Positions 1 through 5,434 of a stretch of 5,525 nucleotides of DNA are shown here, piece after piece. This DNA comes from Anaerolineaceae bacterium. GTDB taxonomy: Bacteria; Chloroflexota; Anaerolineae; Anaerolineales; Anaerolineaceae. The stretch spans positions 1-5,525 of the forward strand of contig DLXG01000070.1 in NCBI GenBank assembly GCA_003448875.1, read 5' to 3'. The position numbers were made by a program, and so were the translations under genes. Numbering within the stretch: the first letter of the stretch is position 1; each line of letters starts with the position of its first letter. Below the pieces are notes generated by a model that was not told where the DNA came from, did not search any database, and saw only the letters and a list, made by a program, of their open reading frames with translations.

Positions 1-576
1 CTCTCCATCGCCTTTTGCGGGATTGACTTCGCCGGTATCGCGCGTCTGTTCACCCCCGAACAGGGCCGGGATGAGCCCAAAGAAGTCTGGTATTTGCTGG
101 GCGCATGGCTGCTGGCTGCCACGATGAATGCCGTGCTGACGTGGTGGGGTGTCTCGATGGCAATCGCCAGTCACCCGGTTTCCAGTACTGCCGTCATTGA
201 TCAGGACACATTGATGAATGTTGTCCCCGTTTTCGTGGCTCTGATGGTATGGGTGATTCGCATTTTGATCATCGGTTCGCTCTCAATTGCCGGCGAACGC
301 ATCTTTTCCACCGGTTCAAGCCGCCCGGCCTATAGCGGCACAACTTCTCGCACCAGCCGTTCGGCTACTCTGCCTACTGCCACCGCTTCACCGGCGGGTT
401 TGACCAGCGCTAACCTCAGCCCGCGCCGCACGGTTGTACCTCGCCCCGGTTTAAGCAGCGACGGACTGGCTTCCCGTCCCGAACCCACCTACCACAACAT
501 GCAGGCTCGTTCATCTTTGCGAACCCCCTCCACTTCTCAGGCATCCGGCACTCAACAGAATTCACTTAAATTGTGA
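1..576 (+). CDS. C-terminal part of an unrecognised membrane protein with a Ser/Thr/Pro-rich tail (5' truncated)
   Basis: The frame is open from the first base to a TGA at 574-576, giving 191 residues of a protein that begins outside the window. A TTG at 94 could be read as a start, but the open frame continues upstream and that TTG lies inside a hydrophobic segment, so a partial gene is the better reading. Two hydrophobic stretches are visible, about residues 30-55 (rich in W, L, A) and 74-97 (V, I, L, M, with one Arg at 87). They look like transmembrane helices joined by a short polar loop of about 18 residues. From about residue 103 to the end the sequence is low-complexity, rich in Ser, Thr, Pro, Arg and Ala, with no recognisable domain and probably disordered. 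I recognise no family and assign no function. The gene is followed 19 bp later by a strong terminator, so it is the last gene of its transcript. The existence of the gene is well supported; its role is unknown. Confidence 0.7.
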   Translation, partial: LSIAFCGIDFAGIARLFTPEQGRDEPKEVWYLLGAWLLAATMNAVLTWWGVSMAIASHPVSSTAVIDQDTLMNVVPVFVALMVWVIRILIIGSLSIAGERIFSTGSSRPAYSGTTSRTSRSATLPTATASPAGLTSANLSPRRTVVPRPGLSSDGLASRPEPTYHNMQARSSLRTPSTSQASGTQQNSLKL

Positions 577-595
577 CTGCAAAGCTCCCCCGCCT

Positions 596-640
596 GGGCA
601 GGCCCGGACGTTCCTCCGCCGTCCGCCTGCCCTTTTTTTT
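596..640 (+). terminator. Rho-independent terminator of the upstream membrane-protein gene
   Basis: The outer stem pairs GGGCAGG (596-602) with CCTGCCC (626-632), 7 bp. After a two-base bulge (603-604), the inner stem pairs CGGACG (605-610) with CGTCCG (620-625), 6 bp. The loop is 9 nt (611-619), and eight T residues follow directly at 633-640. This is a textbook intrinsic terminator for plus-strand transcription. Read on the minus strand, the hairpin is not followed by a T-tract, so it should not stop the convergent kinase transcript by the same mechanism. The T-tract overlaps the first two bases of the kinase stop codon (639-641). Confidence 0.93.
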
Positions 641-2000
641 ATTCCGCCAGTGGCAGCCAGACGGTAAACCGTGTTCCCTTGCCAACCTGAGACTCGACCT
701 CAATTTGACCGCCGTGGCGGTCAACAATCCATTTCGCAATGGATAAACCCAGCCCAAAGCCGCTGTTCTCCGTTCGTTTGCGGGAGGGGTCACCCCGGTA
801 AAAGCGGTCGAAAATGTACGGCAGATCATCGGGCTGGATGCCCGGCCCGGTATCCTCAACCTTTAAACAAGCCCGCCCATCTTGTTTACTCAACCACACC
901 CGCACTTCCCCACCCGGCGGGGTATAGTTGATGGCGTTGGATACCAGATTAAGAATCACCTGCTTGAGTCGGTCACGGTCTCCATTGACGATCACCTGAT
1001 CGATTTCCTCCAACCGCAAGTTGATTTTGCCGCTCGCCAGAACCTGCATTTGCTGCATAACTTCCAATAATATGGTATCCATTTCCACCGGTTTGAGATC
1101 CAGCGGTAACTGGCCCGACTCAGCCTGTGCCAGCAGCAACAAATCCCCCACCAGACGGGTAAGGCGGTCTACCTCTTTCTCGATGTTCCGCAGTGATTCC
1201 TCATCCAGTTCATTGGTCAGGCGCATCAACCCCACTTCCCCTTTGATGACAGTCAGGGGAGTGCGTAATTCATGGCTGACATCCGCCAGAAACCTGCGCT
1301 GAGTATCGAATAACTTTTCCAGCCGTTCGAGGGTCTGGTTAAACGCGCGAATCAAACGGCTTACTTCATCCTGGGCCGTCGGCGCAACCGGTATCCGCCT
1401 TGAAAGGTCATCTGCCTGCGTGATTTGGGTAGCCACCTGAGTCACCGTTTCCAGTTGAGCGAGCGCTTCACCGGTCAATGCCCAGGTGGTCACCAGCACC
1501 ACAACCATCAGGGTGATCGTCAGGGCAATCAACACCGTGGCCAGCGTATTCTGGGTGATTTCCACCAGCGCCAGACTCAGCCCAACCTGTAAATACCCAA
1601 CCGGCCCGCGGTTGGTACGCAGCGGTACAGAAAGGACACGTACCCGCACCCCCCCGATGGATTGAGAACTATAAAAAACCTGTCCCAGCCGCACACCGGC
1701 CTCATCCAACGGCTCAGAAAGTCCAATGGGACGGCTGAACTGCAAACGCCGCTCGGTATCCCAGACCTGAAAAATCAGGTTTTCGGTTGGCTGATAAGCG
1801 GATAATTGACGAATATCGAATTGGTTATTGGCACTGACCCGCAGCCGTTCGATGATCTGATTTGCGGACTGGCTGAGCCGGCTGTCTATCTGTTCCAGCA
1901 GAACCTGACTGACGATTGAAAAAACCAGAAACCCAAATAATAACAGGACTACGCCAACCAGCGCACTATAAGTAATCGAAAGGCGCAGCCGCAGGGACAT
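639..2000 (-). CDS. Sensor histidine kinase, two-component system (TM-periplasmic-TM-HAMP-HisKA-HATPase_c)
   Basis: This 453-residue membrane kinase autophosphorylates on a histidine and should pass the phosphate to the regulator encoded just upstream. Domains in order: a basic N-terminus and TM helix at about 10-32; an extracytoplasmic sensor region at about 33-152 with no motif I recognise; TM2 at about 153-175; HAMP at about 176-229; and the HisKA dimerisation domain at about 233-297. In HisKA the H-box SHELRTP places the phospho-acceptor at His243. The ATPase domain (about 340-452) has an N-box with Asn351 and Asn355, a G1 box DTGPGI (383-388), an F-box around FDRF (397-400) and a G2 box GFGLGL (414-419). 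All catalytic boxes are intact and the length is typical of class I kinases. The ATG lies 3 nt after the regulator stop and in the same frame (TAA, one GGA codon, ATG), so the start cannot move upstream. The sensed signal is unknown. The gene ends convergently against gene 1. Confidence 0.96.
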   Translation of the reverse strand: MSLRLRLSITYSALVGVVLLLFGFLVFSIVSQVLLEQIDSRLSQSANQIIERLRVSANNQFDIRQLSAYQPTENLIFQVWDTERRLQFSRPIGLSEPLDEAGVRLGQVFYSSQSIGGVRVRVLSVPLRTNRGPVGYLQVGLSLALVEITQNTLATVLIALTITLMVVVLVTTWALTGEALAQLETVTQVATQITQADDLSRRIPVAPTAQDEVSRLIRAFNQTLERLEKLFDTQRRFLADVSHELRTPLTVIKGEVGLMRLTNELDEESLRNIEKEVDRLTRLVGDLLLLAQAESGQLPLDLKPVEMDTILLEVMQQMQVLASGKINLRLEEIDQVIVNGDRDRLKQVILNLVSNAINYTPPGGEVRVWLSKQDGRACLKVEDTGPGIQPDDLPYIFDRFYRGDPSRKRTENSGFGLGLSIAKWIVDRHGGQIEVESQVGKGTRFTVWLPLAE

Positions 2001-2005
2001 TCCTT
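2001..2005 (-). promoter_or_regulatory. Kinase Shine-Dalgarno-like AAGGA abutting the start codon (atypical spacing)
   Basis: On the minus strand the regulator's final codons read GAA TAA GGA ATG. The only purine-rich match to a ribosome binding site is AAGGA, which includes the last bases of the stop codon and touches the ATG with no spacer. Normal spacing is about 5-9 nt. This suggests that the kinase is translated mainly by ribosomes finishing the regulator and re-initiating (translational coupling), rather than by independent entry. This is inference from spacing only. Confidence 0.45.
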
Positions 2006-2681
2006 ATTCGTCTTCGCGCAGGACATAGCCCACACCACGCACGGTGTGAATCAGGCGGCTTTCCCCCTCGCTTTCCAGTTTTTGACGCAAATAACGAATG
2101 TAAACATCCAGCACATTGCTTTCGCCACCAAAATCATAACCCCACACGCGATCAAAGATCATCTCACGGGTCAATACCTGACGCGGGTGGCGCATGAACA
2201 ATTCCAGTAAATCGTACTCCTTGGCGGTTAACGAAATCGTACGGCCTTTGCGCATCGCCTGGCGGGTAGATGTATCCAGCACGAGGTCGGCAAAATTGAG
2301 CACCGGCACACGTTCCGGTTGAGTGCGGCGCAGCAAGGCCCGCACCCGTGCCAGCAATTCTTCTAACTGGAAAGGCTTAACCATGTAATCATCTGCGCCG
2401 GCATCCAGTCCCTGCACCCGGTCACTGACCGTATCTTTGGCGGTGAGCATCAGTATAGGCACATTCCCGCCGGCCCGTAACCGCTGACACACCTCCAGTC
2501 CGTCCATACCGGGCAGCATCCAATCTAAAATCACCAGATCGGGGTGGGCATCCCGCGCCAGAGCTAACCCTGTTTCACCGTCAAAAGCGGCATCCACCGT
2601 ATATCCCTCATAAGCCAGACTTCTGCGCAGAACCCGCACAATAGCTTCATCGTCTTCAATGATCAGAATTCGCTCCTTCAT
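2004..2681 (-). CDS. OmpR/PhoB-family response regulator (receiver + winged-helix DNA-binding domain)
   Basis: This 225-residue cytoplasmic transcription factor is the usual length for the OmpR/PhoB class. The receiver domain (about 3-115) has the acidic pocket Glu9-Asp10-Asp11, phospho-acceptor Asp53 (in [13 protein letters not shown]), the switch Thr80 and the conserved Lys102 followed by Pro103. The C-terminal winged helix (about 128-222) carries [12 protein letters not shown] (151-162), the recognition-helix region around [14 protein letters not shown] (189-202) and the terminal wing RGVGYVLR (215-222). Phosphorylation by the kinase encoded 3 nt downstream should promote dimerisation and DNA binding. 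The sequence resembles the MprA/MtrA style of regulator, but that is not enough to assign a symbol. The ATG start is supported by an AGGAGG 4 nt upstream and by a receiver that begins at once with the usual basic residues and beta strand. The gene leads the operon and is transcribed divergently from rnd. Autoregulation is plausible but not shown. Confidence 0.97.
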   Translation of the reverse strand: MKERILIIEDDEAIVRVLRRSLAYEGYTVDAAFDGETGLALARDAHPDLVILDWMLPGMDGLEVCQRLRAGGNVPILMLTAKDTVSDRVQGLDAGADDYMVKPFQLEELLARVRALLRRTQPERVPVLNFADLVLDTSTRQAMRKGRTISLTAKEYDLLELFMRHPRQVLTREMIFDRVWGYDFGGESNVLDVYIRYLRQKLESEGESRLIHTVRGVGYVLREDE

Positions 2682-2685
2682 AGCC

Positions 2686-2691
2686 CCTCCT
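2686..2691 (-). promoter_or_regulatory. Strong Shine-Dalgarno of the response-regulator gene
   Basis: On the minus strand the sequence before the ATG reads AAGAGGAGGGGCT. It contains a perfect AGGAGG core with a 4-nt spacer (longer if the following G residues pair as well). It fixes the regulator start at 2681 and contrasts with the poor site of the kinase and the absent site of rnd. Confidence 0.8.
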
Positions 2692-2703
2692 CTTGGTTAC
2701 TGT

Positions 2704-2709
2704 ATTATA
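2704..2709 (-). promoter_or_regulatory. Predicted sigma-70-type -10 element of the two-component operon
   Basis: The minus strand carries a perfect TATAAT (complement of 2704-2709), preceded by a run of T residues. Seven bases downstream falls at about 2697, an A on the minus strand, which would give a 5' UTR of about 16 nt just long enough to hold the AGGAGG. I see no good -35 at the expected distance (the best hexamers around 2727-2733 match poorly), so the promoter may depend on an activator or on upstream sequence. Confidence 0.6.
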
Positions 2710-2738
2710 AAAAATCATCCATCTCACCTTCATTTGAC

Positions 2739-2750
2739 CCCGCTGGCGGG
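2739..2750. other. GC-rich palindrome in the divergent intergenic region
   Basis: CCCGC (2739-2743) and GCGGG (2746-2750) form an inverted repeat around a 2-bp centre, standing out in an otherwise AT-rich stretch. The centre lies about 47 bp upstream of the predicted start of the two-component transcript, where an activator or repressor could bind. A 2-nt loop makes a stable RNA hairpin unlikely unless only 4 bp pair. An operator role is speculative. Confidence 0.25.
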
Positions 2751-2805
2751 CCATTATTGAAGAAATTTTAATCCAAAGCCGCCATTTTTACTCGAAATTT
2801 AACCC
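2750..2805. repeat. Two-copy imperfect direct repeat, possible operator
   Basis: Copy 1 is 2750-2774 and copy 2 is 2781-2805. Both follow the pattern GCCATT, one variable base, TT, a variable 3-4 base block, GAAATTT, AA (after one extra T in copy 1), one variable base, CC. The GCCATT blocks are 31 bp apart and the GAAATTT blocks 32 bp apart, close to three helical turns, so a protein could contact both on one DNA face. The pair sits between the two divergent -10 elements. PhoB-class regulators bind direct repeats, but normally with about one-turn spacing, so the cognate regulator is only one possible binder. The repeat itself is seen; its function is inferred. Confidence 0.4.
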
Positions 2806-2811
2806 ATCTAT

Positions 2812-2838
2812 TTTCCATAAACGAAAATCGGCTATAAT
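2812..2838 (+). promoter_or_regulatory. Predicted promoter of the rnd operon, positioned for a leaderless transcript
   Basis: There is a perfect TATAAT at 2833-2838. TTTCCA at 2812-2817 matches the -35 consensus at 4 of 6 positions with a short 15-bp spacer; TTTTCC at 2811-2816 gives a 16-bp spacer with 3 matches. Only 7 bases separate the -10 from the rnd ATG at 2846, so transcription should begin at or within a base or two of the start codon. No Shine-Dalgarno sequence lies in the gap. Confidence 0.6.
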
Positions 2839-2845
2839 CCACCAC

Positions 2846-3982
2846 ATGATAGAAAATCCATTGCCGCCGCCCGTGTGGGTGGATACCCACTCAAGCCTCA
2901 CGCGAATGGTAGACGACCTGCTTGGTTTTGAACAGGTTGCCGTGGATACCGAATCGAACAGCCTGTTCGCATACCGCGAGCAGGTGTGCTTGATTCAGTT
3001 TTCCACACCCATTACCGATTATCTGGTTGATCCCTTAGCCCTGAGCGATCTTTCTGCGCTTGCCCCCCTTTTTGAAAATCACCGCATCGAAAAAATATTC
3101 CACGCCGCCGAGTATGACCTGATCTGCCTGAAACGCGATTTCGGTTTCACCTTCAACCATATTTTCGATACGATGCAGGCAGCACGCATTCTCGGCAGAA
3201 AGAAAATCGGACTGGGAGATATTCTGGAAGAGGAATTTGGTATTAAACTGGAAAAACGCTACCAGCGTGCCAATTGGGGAGAAAGACCCCTTTCCCCGGC
3301 TATGTTATCCTATGCCCGCTTAGATACCCATTATCTCATCCCTCTGCGCAACCGTCTGGCTGAAGAACTGGATAAACGAGGGTTGATGCCGCTGGCGCAA
3401 GAAGATTTTGACTATCTGGCACGCAACGCTGCCCCCAACCCGGAACCGCCGGCTTTGAATGCCTGGAAAGTCGGTAGCGGCAAAGACCTGACCCCTCATC
3501 AACACGCAGTTTTGCAGGCACTTATCGAATACCGCGACCAGCAGGCCCGCCTTGCCAACCTGCCGCCCTTCAAAATCCTCCCCAACGATGTGCTTATCCG
3601 CCTTGCTGAAACTGCCCCGCAAACCACAGAAGAACTGCATCATCTCAATCTGCTTTCCCCCGTGCAGTGGAGACGGTACGCCGCGGGTCTAATCCATGCC
3701 ATTCGCAGCGGATTGCACGCCGCCCCACCGCCGCGTAATTCCAACCACCGCCCGGATGAAGATGTGCTCGAGCGAATGGATATTCTCAAAGAGTGGCGTA
3801 AGAAAACCGCCCGTCAGATGGGGGTCGAATCCGATGTCGTTCTGCCGCGCAGCGTGTTGGAGAAAATTGCCTTTACTCCGCCAGCCTGCCGTGCCGATCT
3901 GGATATTCTGCTGGGTGAATTTCCATGGCGGCGTGAGAAATTTGGAAATCAAATCTGGAAAATCCTTCAAAAAAGAGGTTGA
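2846..3982 (+). CDS. rnd: Ribonuclease D, DEDD-type 3'-to-5' exoribonuclease with two HRDC-like regions
   Basis: This 378-residue cytoplasmic enzyme should remove nucleotides from RNA 3' ends, classically trimming tRNA precursors, using two metal ions held by four acidic residues. The exonuclease domain spans about 9-180. ExoI is AVDTES with Asp34 and Glu36. ExoII lies in FHAAEYDL with Asp91. ExoIII is YARLD with Tyr156 and Asp160, the YxxxD form typical of DEDDy enzymes. The C-terminus contains a first HRDC domain (about 213-290, with LNLLSPVQWRRY) and a second helical HRDC-like unit (about 304-376), matching the known RNase D layout and usual length. The ATG at 2846 is preferred because PPVWVDT near the start looks like the normal family N-terminus. 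No Shine-Dalgarno precedes it, and the promoter position implies a leaderless mRNA. The gene is followed 3 nt later, in the same frame, by the beta-CASP RNase gene, so the two are almost certainly one operon. Confidence 0.96.
   Translation: MIENPLPPPVWVDTHSSLTRMVDDLLGFEQVAVDTESNSLFAYREQVCLIQFSTPITDYLVDPLALSDLSALAPLFENHRIEKIFHAAEYDLICLKRDFGFTFNHIFDTMQAARILGRKKIGLGDILEEEFGIKLEKRYQRANWGERPLSPAMLSYARLDTHYLIPLRNRLAEELDKRGLMPLAQEDFDYLARNAAPNPEPPALNAWKVGSGKDLTPHQHAVLQALIEYRDQQARLANLPPFKILPNDVLIRLAETAPQTTEELHHLNLLSPVQWRRYAAGLIHAIRSGLHAAPPPRNSNHRPDEDVLERMDILKEWRKKTARQMGVESDVVLPRSVLEKIAFTPPACRADLDILLGEFPWRREKFGNQIWKILQKRG
3974..3978 (+). promoter_or_regulatory. Shine-Dalgarno of the beta-CASP RNase gene, inside the rnd 3' end
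   Basis: AGAGG (3974-3978, within AAAAGAGGTT) stands 7 nt before the ATG at 3986 and lies in the last codons of rnd. It supports the 3986 start and allows independent or coupled initiation, unlike the kinase start in the other operon. Confidence 0.65.
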
Positions 3983-3985
3983 ATC

Positions 3986-5380
3986 ATGCGCATCCATTTC
4001 AATGGTGCTGCTCAAACTGTAACCGGCGCTCAATTTCTTGTGGAAGTGAACGGCAACCGTCTGCTGCTGGATTGCGGATTGTTTCAGGGCCACCGCAAAG
4101 ACACCTACCAAACCAACCTCAACTTTCCTTTTGATCCTGAAAGACTGGATGCCGTGATTCTCTCTCATGCCCATATTGATCACAGCGGCAATCTGCCCAA
4201 TTTGATCAAACAGGGTTTTGAAGGCCGCATTTACGCTACACCCGCCACCGCCGATCTGGCCGATATTATGCTGCAAGACTCCGGCCACATTCAGGAAGCC
4301 GATGTTCAATTCGTCAACCGTAAACGCGCCAAACGCGGGGAGCCGCCCCTCGAACCGTTGTACACGCAGGAAGATGCCGCCCACGTTGCCAGCCACTTCA
4401 ATGGTGTTCCCTACGGTCAGCCATTCGAGCCGATTCGCGGCGTGCAGGCCCGCTTCATGGATGCCGGCCACATTCTCGGATCGGCGGCGATTGTTTTAGA
4501 TATCGAAGAAAATGGGCGCAAAACCCGCTTATGGTTTTCCGGTGATATTGGCAGAGAGCGCCTGCCGTTGATGCGCGATCCGGTATTGCCAGAGAAAGCC
4601 GACCTGCTTATGATGGAATGCACCTACGGCGATAAGGCTCACCGCGATCCGGAACAGGCCTACATTGAATTGCGCGATGCAGTGCGCCGCACGGTTGCCC
4701 GTAAGGGCAAAATTATCATCCCCGCCTTTGCCGTCGGGCGCACGCAGGAACTGGTTTACTGCCTGAACCGCATGGTCAGCGAAGGCGAGATTGAACCGTT
4801 ACCGGTCTATGTGGATAGTCCGCTGGCGGTCAACGCCACTAAGGTTTTCCAAAAACATGCCGATTTATTCGACACCGAAACACAGGAATTTGTGCGGAAC
4901 GGCACCCATCCGGCCTTGAGTTTTCCTCAACTCAAATACATTCAATCGGTAGAAGAATCCAAAGCCCTCAACGAACGCCACGAACCGATGATTATCATCT
5001 CGGCTTCCGGCATGGCAGAAAGCGGGCGGATTTTGCACCACTTGCGTAACAACCTGCAAAACCCGCGCAACACCGTCCTGATTGTTTCGTGGCAGGCACC
5101 CAATACACTGGGCCGCCGGCTGGCGGAGCGCGAAGCCGTCGTACGCATTTTTGGGGAGTTGTGTGACCGCCGCGCCGAAGTGGTCACGATTGGCGGGTTT
5201 TCGGCTCATGCCGGGCAGGATATGCTGCTCAAATACGCACAGGCCAGCCAGTCATCCATTCAAAAACTGTTTCTGGTGCACGGCGAACCCAACGCCGCCG
5301 GGGCCCTGACCGAAAAGTTGAAAGAATCCGGCTTCCGCGATATCCGCTATCCCGCCAAGGGCAGTTTTTTTGACTGGTAA
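3986..5380 (+). CDS. Zinc-dependent metallo-beta-lactamase/beta-CASP ribonuclease (CPSF73/Ysh1-like)
   Basis: This 464-residue protein should be a cytoplasmic two-zinc RNA hydrolase of the beta-CASP family, whose bacterial members include Thermus TTHA0252. The metallo-beta-lactamase core begins with the family N-terminal signature (GAAQTVTGAQ, residues 7-16) and has motif 2 HAHIDH (His61, His63, Asp65, His66), motif 3 His162 in DAGHILGSA and motif 4 Asp187 in FSGDIG. The beta-CASP insert (about 211-380) begins at motif A Glu211 followed by CTYGD and includes FAVGRTQEL (248-256) and SASGMAESGR (339-348). Motif B is His408 in GFSAHAG and motif C is His432 in LVHGEPNA, within the RMMBL-type C-terminal region. 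All metal ligands are present. The N-terminal signature and the absence of an extra C-terminal domain favour the CPSF73-like group over RNase J. Endonuclease versus exonuclease action cannot be read from sequence. It follows rnd by 3 nt, suggesting joint RNA processing or decay. Confidence 0.96.
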   Translation: MRIHFNGAAQTVTGAQFLVEVNGNRLLLDCGLFQGHRKDTYQTNLNFPFDPERLDAVILSHAHIDHSGNLPNLIKQGFEGRIYATPATADLADIMLQDSGHIQEADVQFVNRKRAKRGEPPLEPLYTQEDAAHVASHFNGVPYGQPFEPIRGVQARFMDAGHILGSAAIVLDIEENGRKTRLWFSGDIGRERLPLMRDPVLPEKADLLMMECTYGDKAHRDPEQAYIELRDAVRRTVARKGKIIIPAFAVGRTQELVYCLNRMVSEGEIEPLPVYVDSPLAVNATKVFQKHADLFDTETQEFVRNGTHPALSFPQLKYIQSVEESKALNERHEPMIIISASGMAESGRILHHLRNNLQNPRNTVLIVSWQAPNTLGRRLAEREAVVRIFGELCDRRAEVVTIGGFSAHAGQDMLLKYAQASQSSIQKLFLVHGEPNAAGALTEKLKESGFRDIRYPAKGSFFDW

Positions 5381-5415
5381 AAGCAACACCAGCCATACAA
5401 AAATTTGCTCAGTTC

Positions 5416-5424
5416 TGCTATAAT
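5416..5424 (+). promoter_or_regulatory. Extended -10 promoter of the tRNA-Ser gene
   Basis: TGCTATAAT (5416-5424) is a perfect -10 hexamer (5419-5424) with the TGn extension. The region 17 bp upstream (TACAAA, 5396-5401) is a weak -35, which an extended -10 can offset. Initiation would fall near 5431, leaving a leader of about 4 nt before the tRNA 5' end at 5435. The 54-bp gap after the preceding gene has no hairpin followed by a T-run, so readthrough from the RNase operon is also possible. Confidence 0.65.
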
Positions 5425-5434
5425 ACCAGCACCC

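Noticed and set aside
94..576. Treating TTG at 94 as the true start of a 160-residue protein
   Set aside because: The frame is open to the window edge, the TTG sits inside a hydrophobic segment, and no Shine-Dalgarno precedes it. A 5'-truncated longer gene is more likely.
566..1302. Several short open frames overlapping the kinase C-terminal half on both strands
   Set aside because: They overlap the kinase ATPase and HisKA coding sequence, lack ribosome binding sites and show compositions expected of out-of-frame reading.
2804..2828. A possible third copy of the intergenic direct repeat (CCAT followed by GAAAAT)
   Set aside because: The match is short and the block offsets (22 and 29 bp) do not agree with the 31-32 bp period of the first two copies.
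3689..4471. 260-residue open frame on the minus strand across the rnd/beta-CASP junction
   Set aside because: It lies antisense to two strongly supported genes whose catalytic motifs fall in the same bases, shows no domain pattern of its own, and spans their intergenic junction. It is a shadow frame.
4865..5309. Short open frames on both strands within the 3' part of the beta-CASP gene
   Set aside because: They coincide with conserved beta-CASP motifs in the real frame and have no independent support.
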